Of a stretch of 64,000 bases of DNA, positions 44,616 through 55,574 are shown in pieces. The DNA is from Pictodentalium vernedei (lineage: Eukaryota; Mollusca; Scaphopoda; Dentaliida; Dentaliidae): positions 543,266,971-543,330,970 of the forward strand of contig CM062297.1 in the NCBI GenBank assembly GCA_031216915.1, in the 5' to 3' direction. Within the stretch, counting starts at the first letter, position 1. Each line of letters starts with the position of its first letter. A model generated the notes under the pieces. The model saw only the letters and a list, made by a program, of their open reading frames with translations. It made no database searches and had not been told where the DNA came from. Position numbers and translations under genes: made by a program.

Positions 44616-47315
44616 TTTTTAGCTTAACTTGACATACCCGGTAGTCAAGATAAGCTTTTGCCATCATGCGTGCGGAAGTTCGTTAATCTGTGAGTCTGTT
44701 CACATTTTCCTTTAGCACGGGCTACACCCCGCAGTTCTTGTCCGATCGTCACAAAATTTCATATGCAGGTTTGGGGTCATGTCTAGATGAGAACGTCCCC
44801 TTTTAGTCGCGATCAGTAAACCGGTATGGCTGCCCGAGCCCAAAACCCGAAAACCATTAGCACAGTCTACAGGTCGTATTTATGAAGGGATTTTATTGTA
44901 ACTTGGTAGGATGCCTCTGTATAATGCCTAGATGAGAATGTCCCCTTTTGGGCATGATCTATCAACCGTAGTGGCTGCCCAAGCCCGAAACCCAAAAACT
45001 TTTAACACAGTCTGCAGGTCATATTTAATATGGAAGGATTTCATTGTAACTTGGTAGGATGACTCCTTATGATGTCTAGATGAGAATTTCCCCATTTGGG
45101 CGTGATCTGCCAACCGTGACGACTGCCCGAGCCCAACCCCGAAAACCTTTAGCACAGTCTACAGGTCATATTTATTGAGGAATTTCATTGTAACTTGGTG
45201 GGTTGACTTCATACAATGTCTAGATGAGAAAGCCCCCTTTTGGTCCTGATTGGGCAACTGTGACGGCTACAGGGGCCCAAAGCCCCAAAACCTTTAGCGC
45301 AGTCTACAGGTCATATTTATGAAGGGATTTCATTGTAACTTGGTAGGATGACTCCAGAACTCATTCAGCCTTGATGGGTGCCCGAGCCCAAAAACCTTTA
45401 GCATAGGCAAAAGGTCATATTTATGGAAGGATTTCATTGTAACCTGTTCGGTTGACTCCATGTAATGCCTAGATGATGACATCCCCTTTTGGTCGTGATT
45501 GGTCAACTGTGCTGGTTACAAAAACCTTGAGCAGAGTCTACAGCTCATATTCTTGAAGGGATTTCATTGTAACTTCGTAGGATCACTCCAGAAGATGTCC
45601 AGATGAGAATGTCCCCTTTTGGTTGTGATCATTCAACCATTATGGCTGCCCGAGCCCAAAACCTGAAAACCTTCAGCACAGTCTACAGGTCATATTTATG
45701 AAGGGATTTCATTGTAACTTGGTAGGATTGACTTAATATAATGTCTAGATGAGAATGTCCCCTTTGGACACGATTGGGTAACTGTGACAGCTACAGGGGC
45801 CCCGAAGCCCGACAATCTTTAGAACAGTCTACAGGTCATAATTATGAAGAAATTTCATTGTAGCTTGGTAGGATGACTCCAAATAATGTCTTGATGAGAA
45901 CATCCCCTTTTGGTCACGGTCATTCAGCCTTGATTGCTGCCCGTGCCCAACCTTTAGCATAGTCTATAGGTCGTATTTATGGAAGGATTTCATTGTAACT
46001 TGTTAGGTTGACTCCATATAATGCCTAGATGATGACATCCCCTTTTGGTCGTGATTGGTCAACTGTGGTGGCTACAGGTGCCCGAAGCCCGAAAATCTTG
46101 AGTACAGTCTACAGGTCATATTTACGAAGGGATTTCATTGTAACTTCGTAGGATCACTCCAGATGATGCCCAGATGAGAATGTCCCCTTTTGGTTGCGAT
46201 CATTCAACCATGATGGCTGCCCGAGCCCAAAGCCTGAAAACCTTTAGCACAGTCTTCAGTTCATATTTATGAAGGGATTTCGTTGTAACTTGGTAGGTTG
46301 ACTTCATATAATGTCAAGATGAGAACAGCCCTTTTTGGACACCATTAGGCAACTGTGATGGCTACAGGGGCCTGAAGCCCGAAAACCTTGAGCACAGTCT
46401 ACAGGTGATATTTATGAAGGGATTTCATTGTACCTTGGTAGGATGACTCCAAATAATGTCTAGATGAGAAAGTCCCCTTTTGGTCGCGATCATTCAGCCT
46501 TGATGGCTGCCCGAGCCCAAAACCTTTAGCATAGTCTATAGGTCATATTTATGGAAGGATTTCAATGTAACCTGTTAATTTGACACCATATAATGCCTAG
46601 ATGATGACACCCCCTTTTGGTCGTGATTGGTCAACTGTGACTGCTTCAGGGGCCCGAAGCCCAAAAGCCTTGAGCACAGCCTACAGGTCATATTTATGAA
46701 GGGATTTCATTGTAACTTCGTAGGATCACTCCAGATGATGCCCAGAGGAGGATGTCCCCTTTTGGTTGCGATCTTTAATTCAGCCATGATGGCTGCCCGA
46801 GCCCAAAGCCCAAAAACCTTTAACACAGTCTACAGGTCATATTTATGAAGGAATTTCATTGTAACTTGGTAGGTTGACTTCATATAATGTCTAGATGAGA
46901 ACGTCCCCTTTGGACGCAATTGGGAAACTGACGGCTACAGGGTCCCGAAGCCCAAAAACCTTTAGCACAGTTTACAGGCCATATTTATGAAGGGATTTCA
47001 ATGTAACTTGATAGGATAACTCGTTTTGGAATAATTTCACTGTAACTTGGTAATTTTCGTTGATATACATTAACTGTGAGGGCCACAGACATTAACTGTG
47101 AGGTCATATTAACCCATCCCTCAGCCCTTTAGTACAGTGTACACCTCATATTATTTTTATCAAAAACATAGCATACAGGGAACAGAAATGAACATATTCC
47201 CAATTATCACAATTCTTGTCTTATTTCCTAATCCTTTCATAAACATTGAACATTATCCTTTTCATCAAACACAACATACAAGTTAAGCTACAGTGTCATT
47301 GACACTTTCATTTCT
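44616..47315 (+). mobile_element. 147-bp satellite element, complete copy (copy 4)
   Basis: 5' AGCTTAACTTGAC hairpin at 44621, about 16 satellite units, tail, inverted AAGTTAAGCT and the hairpin AGTGTCATTGACACT (47292-47306). It lies precisely in a 'gattttcttttcattcc' phrase of the surrounding 168-bp unit, without an evident target duplication. 45036-45885 is identical to 7804-8653. Confidence 0.75.
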
Positions 47316-47680
47316 TTTCATTCCCATCAAAAACTGTTTCTGTTAGCAACAATCTTTGAATTTATTGCATTTGTGCATCAACATTCTTTGACATGGCCTA
47401 CAGGTCACATCATAGGATTGTTTTTGAACTTGCTGTGCTCATTAGCCAAGCACTCAAGATAAGAGCTTTCGATTAGCATTCATTTCTGTGAAAAAAGTTG
47501 CAATTTACAATAACCTTGGAACATACTGCATTTGTGTATCAGCATTCTTCTTTTAGCCAGTCTTACAGTTTACATTTAAAAATGCAGGTCTTACTCTGAC
47601 GTTGTGCACACACAATGCTGTTATGTTGAAATTTCATCGAATAACTTTGGTACCAATGATCTTCAATTTTGCCATTTCAT

Positions 47681-48149
47681 TGTGTCGCCGCCCCACGAAG
47701 TGGGGAGCGACATATAGGGATTACTTTTGTCATCTTGCGTCGTTGTCCGCGTCGTCGTCCGCATCACACTTTCTCTTATCCGCCACTCCTCTTTAACCTA
47801 TGAATGGATTTTGATGAAACTTTCAGTGTTTTTTTTATCACATAATGGCATTATGCACCTCCTATTTTATTTTTTGATCCGCTGTATTTTTTCCAGAGTT
47901 ATGCCCCGTCGTCTTGCGGTATCCGCGTCGTCGTCCACGTCACACTTTCTCTTATCCGCCACTCCTCTTTAACCTATGAATGGATTTTGATGAAACTTTC
48001 AGTGATTCTTTATCACATAATGGCATTGTGCACCTCCTATTTTATTTTTTGATCCGCTGTATTTTTTCCAGAGTTATGCCCCTTTTCCACTTAGAATTCT
48101 GTCTGAAACGCCAGGCGACACACGTCTTCCATGGAAGACTCGCATCTAA
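47681..48149 (+). mobile_element. small hairpin element ('gtcgccgcccc' family), copy 1
   Basis: 5' hairpin GTCGCCGCCCCAC/GTGGGGAGCGAC (47684-47711), then 'cgtcgttgtccgcgtcgtcgtcc', two ~190-bp units ('atccgccactcctctttaacc', 'ttttgatgaaactttcagtg', 'tttttgatccgctgtatt'), inverse GGCGACAC, 3' hairpin GTCTTCCATGGAAGAC (48124-48139) and CTAA before T. A second copy lies at 58026-58476. Confidence 0.75.
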
Positions 48150-48205
48150 TTTATAACTTACCTTGCAAGTTCAAGCTTGTCAGGTTGAGCTACAGTGTTA
48201 TTGAC

Positions 48206-48322
48206 AGACGAGCTCGTTCCAACGAGGGGTCATAACCTATGTTTTTGAGACAAAAAATGAAAAAATAATGAAAATTAATTGGTGATTTCTGACCGTTTTT
48301 GGCCGTTACGTTGGGTAAAGGG
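48206..48322. mobile_element. MITE, right half
   Basis: 'cgttccaacgaggggtcataacc', 'tatgtttttgagacaaaaaatg' and the end 'ttgggtaaagggtt', the inverse of AACCCTTTA at 42256. With the left half it reconstitutes the boundaries of one element inserted in the hAT gene. Confidence 0.65.
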
Positions 48323-48786
48323 TTAAAGTGTCTAAATGGCAAACCATCTACTGTCAAAAGATAAGCTGATTTCATTAATTTGGTGTAAGCATCTGTTGAG
48401 GTCTTTTTCATACATTCACCGACTGCCAAAAGTTTGCGTTTCAAAAGGGTACACTGAGGTTGTGAAAAAGAATTACTGCATGAACTTTCTGTATCAGTGA
48501 CATTGTCACCAGGGCAGAGCAAGTTTTCATATTCAAGTGCAATGCTGTGTGCTTTTGATTCGAAATGGTGCATTACAGTATGTTTGGATACAAAACAGTG
48601 CCTGAAATGAACTTATGTAATTCTTTTATCGAAACACCGCGAATACTTGAATCCTTCAGAATCTTTGGATCATGCCTTGCACATACTTTACACCACAATT
48701 TAGTGATTTTACCAGTTTTCTCGGTGGTTTTGACTCCAGTAATACCATTTCTCAAATGTTTTCAGATAAACAGTTTTTTCAGTCAT
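48323..48786 (-). pseudogene. hAT-transposase-like gene, N-terminal zinc-finger part
   Basis: Starting from a possible ATG at 48786-48784, leftward frames read MTEKTVYLKTFEKW, then GKITKLWCKVCARHDPKILK and, after a one-base shift, HTVMHHFESKAHSIALEYEN. C-x2-C followed by H...H is a TTF/BED-like zinc finger, as at the N-terminus of ZNF862/KIAA1586-type hAT proteins. Further on, AYTKLMKSAYLLTVDGLPF is the segment preceding the catalytic core in those proteins. Reading stops at the MITE. A Helentron-like element begins directly at the 5' side (48787). Confidence 0.7.
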
Positions 48787-49723
48787 TTTTAGCTCACCCT
48801 GGCTCAAAGGGCCACATGAGCTATTGCCATCACTTGGCATCCATCTTCATCCATCCGGTGTCTGTCTGTAAACTTTTCGCATTTTCATCATCTCTGGAAC
48901 TACTGAGCGGATGTGAACCAACTTGGCAGGAATGGTCTGTGGGAGGTCCTCTACAAACATTCGTCAGTTTGTTCACTTTGGATGAAAAACATTGCGACCA
49001 GAGGCATTCTTTGATTCTGATTGGTCGATTTTTAAAAATCTTCTCTGAATCTATGAGGCCAAATGTTTTGGAACTTCACATGTTTGATGACTGGGACACT
49101 CTACCAACAATCCTCATTTAATGTTGATCGGGTTGCAAACATGGCTGCAATTGCGGCTCATAGTTTCCATGGAAACCCTATGGGAAATCAAATTTTCATC
49201 TTCTTCTCTGGAACTGCTGAGCTGATATGAACCAAACTTGACAGGAATGTTCTATGGGAGGTTCTCTACAACTGTTCCTCATTTTGTTCCTGTTGGATGG
49301 AAAAACTTGGCCGCCAGAGGCATTCTTTGATTCTGATTTTTGCTGATTTTCAAAAATCTCCTATGAAACTGCAAGGCCAAATGTTTTGAAACTTCACATG
49401 ATTGAAGATTAGGACACCCTCTACCAACGATCCTCATTTAATGTTGATCGGGTTGCAAACATGGCCACAGTTGCAGCTCATAGTTACCACAGAAACCCTA
49501 TGGGAAATCACATTTTCATCTTCTGATCTGAAACTATACGTGGCCAATGTGAACCAAACTTGGCACAATTAATGTATGGAAAGTCCTCTGAAAACAATCA
49601 TCATTCTATTTCGCTCAGATGAAAGAGCATGGCAGCCAGCTGCATTCTTTGAGTTTGATGAGAATAACTGTGGGATATGTAGTTCTGCCAGGTGAGCGAT
49701 TACAGGCTCATTAGAGCCTCTTG
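48787..49723 (+). mobile_element. Helentron-like element with complete ends
   Basis: 5' AGCTCACCCTGG...GGGCCACATGAGCT after TTTTT, 'attgccatcacttggcatcc', about three ~290-bp units ('attttcatcttcttctctgg', 'gaaccaaacttggcaggaatg', 'attctttgattctgatt', 'ttaatgttgatcgggttgca'), inverse CCAGGTGAGC (49688-49697), hairpin AGGCTCATTAGAGCCT (49704-49719) and CTTG before T. The ORF at 48672-49121 is repeat-derived. Confidence 0.7.
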
Positions 49724-50333
49724 TGTGTGATATCGAGCCAAAATTGGCACCTAAGGATAATTTTTTAAGGAATAACATCATTGGGGAAATTTTACAGGCG
49801 ACATTGCATTAATCCTTCAACCATTAACCCTTTGACTAGAACAGCACTGGTATTCACTCTTATGTTTTTAAAGCTATTGATCTGAAATTTGGCATCTGAA
49901 GCTGAAATTTGGCATTTAATCCATCATATGTAGAAATTATGTTATCAAATGAAACAATTATATTTTGTCCTATATGGAAAATAAGTTTTATATATAATTA
50001 CAGTGTCAGTTCACAAATGCTCATGTTCTAGTCCGAAAAGTCATTGAGGAATATGGAAGTTGTTGAACCATCTTGTTTTTTTTGGCAATATTATTCAGAT
50101 GTTTATCACAATAAAGTTATATTCAAAGCACATGCTTCACATTCTGCCAAATCAAATTTTATTGTGTTAATATAGATTTGTTTCAGTACAATTTATTGGA
50201 GATTGCTTGTATGCCTTCCAGTAAATTCTAATAAAACATTACTGCAAACATATTCTGATTCCCAAAAATATTCCAGCACTCTACCAGTTAATTCATTTTG
50301 AATGATAAAAATATCAATCAATTTGTTTTGCAG
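49724..50333. other. GSPT1: end of the eRF3 intron, AT-rich, no recognised element
   Basis: Low GC, no repeat of the window seen, and a polypyrimidine-like 'caatttgttttgcag' at the acceptor. It is one of the few uninvaded stretches, as expected next to an exon. Confidence 0.5.
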
Positions 50334-50513
50334 ATGATGATTGGCTCAATAATGCTGAAGATGAGAATGCAGTTGATGAAAATTCAGATTTAATGGACAC
50401 AGAGGAAGAAAACTACTTAATGGAAGTGAAGAAAGTAAAGAAAAAACCAGAGGAGACTGGTCTGCCGAAACCAAAAAAAGAGCATATAAATGTTGTGTTT
50501 ATTGGACATGTTG
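50334..50513 (+). CDS. GSPT1: eRF3 (GSPT1) exon entering the GTPase domain
   Basis: A 180-bp exon with acceptor TTTGTTTTGCAG and donor G|GTAAGG, phase 1 at both ends. It reads DDWLNNAEDENAVDENSDLM, then TEEENYLMEVKKVKKKPEET and PKPKKEHINVVFIGHV, stopping one base into the next codon. KKEHINVVFIGHV directly precedes DAGKST, the P-loop of eRF3; the pending G would supply the Asp. The acidic linker followed by KKEH fits eRF3 better than Hbs1 or EF-1alpha. I found no exon with the P-loop between 50514 and 64000, so the gene continues to the right. eRF3 binds eRF1 and hydrolyses GTP in stop-codon recognition. The 128-codon ORF seen here reads through the donor and is not the protein. Confidence 0.85.
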
Positions 50514-50870
50514 GTAAGGCCAATAGCACAATTCAAATCATCTTTATCAAACTTACTGAATACAATTCACTTCCAGATAAGAAGACATTTTTTTTTCTTT
50601 CAAAATATAATTTGTGTCCCTTTGCCGGCTTGTATTTAACTCCTTACATGCTGCTTGCAGATTTTCCTGCACATGACAGGATTTCTCTTGCCCCTAAAAT
50701 AAGTATAATTTTTGCATATGTAATCCAATTTCCCCCTTGTAAATTGAATGGATTTTTCACCAATGATTCCTTGAGTTAAATTTAAATGAATTTTTCATCA
50801 AATCTAGTCATCACTGCTTCACAGCAACCATGACTAGATTGGATGAAAAATATCTTGAAAATACTCAAAT
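50514..50870 (+). other. GSPT1: start of next eRF3 intron; small palindrome
   Basis: An inverted repeat at about 50788-50853 pairs 'atttttcatcaaatctagtcat' with 'atgactagattggatgaaaaat'. No exon is visible. Confidence 0.5.
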
Positions 50871-50875
50871 GAGTT

Positions 50876-51062
50876 AACCCTTTACCTAACATGAAAAACA
50901 GACGACACTTGCAAAAAAAATTGTTGAATAACTAATTTTTTTCATTTTTTGTCTCAAAAACATAGGTTATGACCCCTCATTGGAATGAGATCGTTCCAAT
51001 GAATTAGTCATAACCTATGTTTTTGAGACAAAAATGAAAAAATAATAAAAATTAATTTGCAA
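50876..51062. mobile_element. foldback MITE ('aaccctttacc' family), second copy
   Basis: Left end 'aaccctttacctaacatg'. The central palindrome joins CATTTTTTGTCTCAAAAACA and 'taggttatgacccctcattgg' to the inverse. The right part runs into the 147-bp element at 51063. The MITE seems to be a preferred landing site, since the 42-48 kb copy was also split at the same T-rich spot. Confidence 0.65.
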
Positions 51063-52230
51063 TTTTTAGCTTAACTTGACAAAGTCAAGATAAGCTATTG
51101 CCATCACGCGTGTGGAAGTCTGTTAGTCTGTGATTCAGTGAATCTGTGAGTCTTTAGCACAGGCTGCACCCTGTAGTTCTTGTCTGATCGTCACAAAATT
51201 TCATATGCAAGTTTGGGGTCATGTCTAGATGAGAACATCCCCTCTTAGTCGTGATCAGTCAACCGGTATGGCTGCCCAAGCCCAAAACCCGAAAACCATT
51301 AGCACAGTCTACAGGTCGTATTTATGAAAGGATTTCATTGTAACTTGGTAGGATGCCTCTGTATAATGCCTAGATGAGAACGTCCTCTTTTGTTCATGAT
51401 CTGTCAACCATGAAGGCTGCCCAAGCCTGAAACCCAAAAACTTTTAGCACAGTCTCCAGGTCATATTTAATATGGAGGGATTTCATTGTAACTTGGTAGG
51501 ATGACTCTGTATGATGTCTAGATGAGAATGTCCCCTTTTGGTCATGATCTGTCAACTGTGACGACTGCCCAAGCCCAAAACCCGAAAACCTTTAGCACAG
51601 TCTACAGGTCATATTTATGGAGGGATTTCATTGTAACCTGGTAGGTTGACTTCATATAATGTCTAGATGAGAACGTCCCCTTTTGGACGTGATTGGGCAA
51701 CTGTGATGGCTACAGGGGCCTGAAGCCCGAAAACCTTTAGCACAGTCTGCAGGTCACATATTTATGAAGGGATTTCATTGTAACTTGGTTGGATGACTCC
51801 AAATAATATCTAGATGAGAACGTTCCCTTTTGATCGCGATCATTTAGCCTTGATGGTTGCCCGAGCCCAAAAACCTTTATCATAGTCTATAGCTAGTATT
51901 TTTGAAAGGATTTCATTGTATCTTGTTAGGTTGACTCCATATAATGCCTAGATGATAACATAATGCCTAGATGATGACATCACCTTTTGGTCGTGATTGG
52001 TCATTTTTGAAGGGATTTCATTGTAACTTAGTAGGATAACTCAGGATAATGTCGAGATGAGGACGACCCCTTTTAGTTGCAATCGGTCTACCATCATGGC
52101 TACACAGACCTAAAGCCTGAAAACCTTTAGCACAGTCTACAGGCCACATTTATGAAGGGATTTCAATGTAACTTGATAGGATGACTCGTTTTGGAATAAT
52201 TTAACTGTAACTTTGTAATTTGTAGGAGAA
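51063..52230 (+). mobile_element. 147-bp satellite element (copy 5)
   Basis: 5' hairpin AGCTTAACTTGAC/GTCAAGATAAGCT at 51068, 'attgccatcacgcgtgtgg', leader 'acagg ctgcaccctgtagttc', then about seven to eight satellite units. The terminal tail with AAGTTAAGCT is missing: the array stops in 'gaataatttaactgtaactttg'. Confidence 0.7.
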
Positions 52231-53927
52231 TTTGCTGCTTAACAATTTGGTATTTTTATCTCTGTGTGCAGAACGTTAATGAATTAGTTCCAGAGAAAGT
52301 CGTAAATTCTGTCTTGTGGGGAAAATCATGAAAAAATTAGCAAATTTTGAATGCTTATTTTTCGTTATATGATGGGTGGATCAGATAAATTTGTTGGGTT
52401 AAAAAATAATTAGTGATCTTGGATGGTTTTATAACCCCAGAGCAGCTTTTCAGAATGCACAATTTGCATTATTTTGCAGACAATATATAAGTTGGCTTTG
52501 ACAATGGTTTCTAACCTTGTAATAAAAAAAACTGAGAGTGGCCAAGATTTGTTTGGAATCAATGTCATGTCATGAAACATGATACTGGAAGTTGTGAAAA
52601 TTATGTAAAGTCAAAACTTCCACAAACCTACCCACAAACGCTACAGTTGAACCCACGCCCAGTGAAACCGGTTGCTACTTTTCAATTTTTTTTCTCAAAT
52701 CATGCTTATGGTGAAACAAGCTCATTTTCACAGAGATATATCTGTCCAATTTTACTCATTGACAGCCAGTAATTTCCGATGAATAAGATGTAAATAATAG
52801 AAAATGGTTGCTCAACTGAAAAATAATTTGTAGTATACGTGACTTTCTATTCACCCAGGGCGTTTTGTCCCAATAAAACTGTCAAGCCTTGGCATTTTCA
52901 TTGGGACTAAACGTCCAAGGCGAATAGAAAGTGTGAGTAGGAAGGGAAGATTCGCCCGTAATTTAAAAATTCAATCTTAAATTAGGGGCGAAACGATGCT
53001 TGTGAGATATTTTAGCAGACACAAGCACTGCGCAAAAATCTCATTGCACATGCATGGTACAAATTTTGACGTTTGCGACCACTGTGAAAACGAATACTAA
53101 AGTAGACTTGGGTTCGGTAAATCTCTACTTTAGAAAAACATTGCAGGTAAAATAGGTAGGATCTTACCAATTTTTCCCGACAAACACACCAAATTTAAAT
53201 CTGTGCAGAATTTCTGAACTCCTGATTCTCGCAGTCAAGTCGAAAAAAGACAGAGGCTGGTCTTCTTCTGTGTTCTCTGATTCCAATTGGTTAATCCCGG
53301 TCACATGAGGCCTCAGAGTGGTGGAATTCGTCTTCACAGCTGGAACAGGTTCCGGAGAGTTCTGGAAGTCTTCCCTGGTTCACAGACTGTCTCTGATGCT
53401 GTCACATGAGTGGGATTATGTAGCAATTCTACAACAATACTCGATATTACTATTGTTTGATGCCACTGATGTTGAAAAACCACTTTGAAATCATTTACTC
53501 TCCAGGTGCTGCAACAGAACGGTGAAACGGACATGCGTTTTGTTTTCAATGAAATATGTGTACGGAAATCGGCAAAAGAAGTTTAGAAATGGCAATTCTA
53601 CAAGCTAGGAACTAAATGTATTCTTGGGGGACAGGCAGATCAATGCAAATTTCAAAGATTCTGTTATGTCGGGAAGGTGACCTGGCTGGGAAAGGCAGCC
53701 GTTTGATGGATTCTGTGCTGGTATAGCAGAAACCCTGATTATTGAAGCCTCTCATGGTGAAAGGTACACAGCAGCTTTGTGCTGTTATCTCAAACCAGAG
53801 GTACTTGTCAGGACTCTTGAGTTTAGGACTCAAATACCATTATCTTGACAAACATGTTAAAATGTAGGTTTATGAAGCATTCACCATGTACAGAAATCTT
53901 TGGATTCCTTCATTCAAGCAGAGACAA
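52231..53927. other. mostly unique sequence with one foldback
   Basis: A foldback at about 52842-52934 pairs 'actttctattcacccagggcg' with 'ggcgaatagaaagt' and 'ttgtcccaat' with 'attgggac'. Minus-strand ORFs at 53334-53833 have no domain that I recognise. No eRF3 exon is evident. Confidence 0.4.
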
Positions 53928-55320
53928 TTTTTAGCTCAACTTTGACGGAGTCAAATTTGAGGTTTTGTAATGGCCCATCATCTGTCTGTCTGTCTGGCTG
54001 GACGTCTGTCTGGCCGTCAACAATTCAATACTCGGGCTGTATTAATGAACCGATCTTTACGAAACTTCTTGGTTACCTTTGTTATCTCTGTGGGATGAGA
54101 ACGTGTGTTTTGGGGTGTTTTCCCAAGATGGCCACCAGCAGCCATTTTGTACCGAAATTAGTGCAATCATTTTTGGCTCACCAACGTTAGTTGTGTGAGC
54201 CTATGGCATAGCCCTCATGTCGGCGTCGGCGTCGGCGTCCACTCTCAAATATTTTGAACTTTTGTGTACAGGTTTTGATTTTTTGGCTTTTCAAATTTTT
54301 TTTTAGTTTCAGCATATTGCTATAGTGGTTCACTATAACATTTAACTCTTTTCCAGGGTATTTTGTCGTAATTTTAACCCTTTGAATCAAATTTTAGACT
54401 TATTTTGATGTTTGCGTGCAGGTTTTGATGTTTTTTTTTTCCTTTCTTTCAAGTGGAGATTTACCTTGCAGCATATGTCCATGCTTTCTATTGTATGTAA
54501 ACATGCATCTTAGGGCTATGTTTGTATTATTTAACCCTTTTCCTGCTGAATTACTACAATTTTGGACTTTTATGTACAGCTTTCGGACTTAGGCTTACAG
54601 CTTCTTACTTTTATGTACAGGTTGTGATAAAAAAGACAATTTCAAGTGAGGTTGACCTCACTGCATATTGCAGTGGTGGTTATTATAACATTGATATCTT
54701 TCCAGTGCATTTTTAAAAATTTTTTAACCCCTTGAATAGATTTTTAGACTTATTTTGACGTTTGTGTGCAGGTTTTCATGGGGTTTTTTTTTTTCCTTTC
54801 TTCCAAGTGTAGAGTTTCTGCATATTGCTATGGTGGTTCACTATAACATTTAACTCTTTTCCAGGGTATTTTGTCTTAATTTTAACCCTTTGAATCAAAT
54901 TTTAGACTTATTTTGATGTTTGCGTGCAGGTTTTGATGGGTTTTTTTTCCTTTCTCCCAAGTGGAGATTTACCTTGCAGCATATCTCCATGCTTCTTAGG
55001 GGTTATTATTATATTATTTAACCCTTTAGCTGCTTATTTTCTTTAATTTTGGACTTTTGTGTGCAGGTTTTGAACTTTTTTTTTTACTCCAGCCACCCGT
55101 TTACATTGGCCACCTGTTGGTGAGCCACGGGGTACTGATACCCCCTCTAGTTTTAGTACAGAATGTCTGTATGAAAGTTCTGATTTGAATAAATTTCTGG
55201 ATGAATGTTTAGTAACATGGAATACATCAAATATAATACAGGTTTTTTTCTTGTATAGAAATTTTGCAAATTAGATGAACTTTGATTTATTCAGTGCTAC
55301 TTATACACCACGCTGCAAGT
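53928..55320 (+). mobile_element. Helentron-like element ('ggctcgggct' family) carrying a nested element
   Basis: 5' hairpin AGCTCAACTTTGAC/GTCAAATTTGAGGT after a T run, 'atggcccatc', (CTGT)n/(GTCTGG) microsatellite, then the core unit known from 3.2 and 10.3 kb. The core is interrupted within a T run at ~54174 and resumes after 55150 with 'agtacagaatgtctgtatg'. The right end is uncertain. Confidence 0.65.
54175..55150 (+). mobile_element. complete nested hairpin element ('ggctcaccaac' family)
   Basis: 5' hairpin GGCTCACCAAC/GTTGTGTGAGCC (54175-54201), 'catgtcggcgtcggcgtcgg' microsatellite, about four ~190-bp units with 'tttgtgtgcaggttttgatg' and 'ataacatttaactcttttcc', inverse GTTGGTGAGCC (55116-55126), 3' hairpin GGGGTACTGATACCCC (55129-55144) and CTAG before TTTT. 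The flanks of the broken host unit are both T, as for Helitron-type insertion between T and T with no duplication. Confidence 0.8.
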
Positions 55321-55574
55321 GACTGTTACAAGAACCACTTAGGTCCGAGTACAGTGGAAAGGATTAAATGCACCTGACCTTACTCCGACTAATTAACGTA
55401 TCTAAAATGTACTCCCAAAAAGAGAGAGAAAGGGATTATCTCTGTGAGGCGAAACTCGGAGTTGACTGGCAAAAGAGATTAATGCCGAATGGAAACGTGC
55501 GACGACGATATTCAGTACTTATAATTGGCAGTTAACAGTGTAATTAAGTCACACCTTCTACTGAAATAAAATGG

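Larger units (their letters stand above)
42328..48205 (+). mobile_element. Helentron-like element with ~168-bp units and two nested elements
   Basis: 5' hairpin AGCTCAACTTCAC...GTCAAGCTGAGCT after a T run, then 'attgccatcacttctcgtcc'. About 13 units of ~168 bp occupy 42410-44615 ('ccctttggcacaccctacag', 'gattgctttgaaacctggta', 'gggtgacctctagatgggag', 'aatgttgccacggccaacg'). Decayed units resume at 47316. The 3' end AGGTTGAGCT (48182-48191) is the inverse of the 5' end and is followed by 'acagtgttattgaca', like the end of the 147-bp element. Two elements inserted inside (44616-47315 and 47681-48149). ORFs across the units repeat MLPRPTFLELSLVRPQYFPL; they are by-products of the repeat. Confidence 0.65.
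26059..50333 (+). other. GSPT1: 24.3-kb intron of the eRF3 gene
   Basis: The intron starts GTAAGC and ends TTTGTTTTGCAG. It is almost wholly made of mobile elements, including an intact antisense transposase gene, a broken antisense hAT gene, SINEs and Helentron-like arrays. If transcribed with the host gene it would place long inverted repeats in the pre-mRNA. Existence of the intron rests on the two exons being neighbours, inferred from matching phases and protein order. Confidence 0.65.

Noticed and set aside
33257-48786. Functional spliced hAT-derived host gene with introns at the insertions
   Set aside because: Several frameshifts and stops lie inside the fragments, and the interruptions are bounded by target duplications or element ends, not by splice sites.
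50393-50779. 128-codon ORF read to its stop as the protein
   Set aside because: After GHVG the frame loses the eRF3 pattern exactly at a GTAAGG donor; the remainder is intron.
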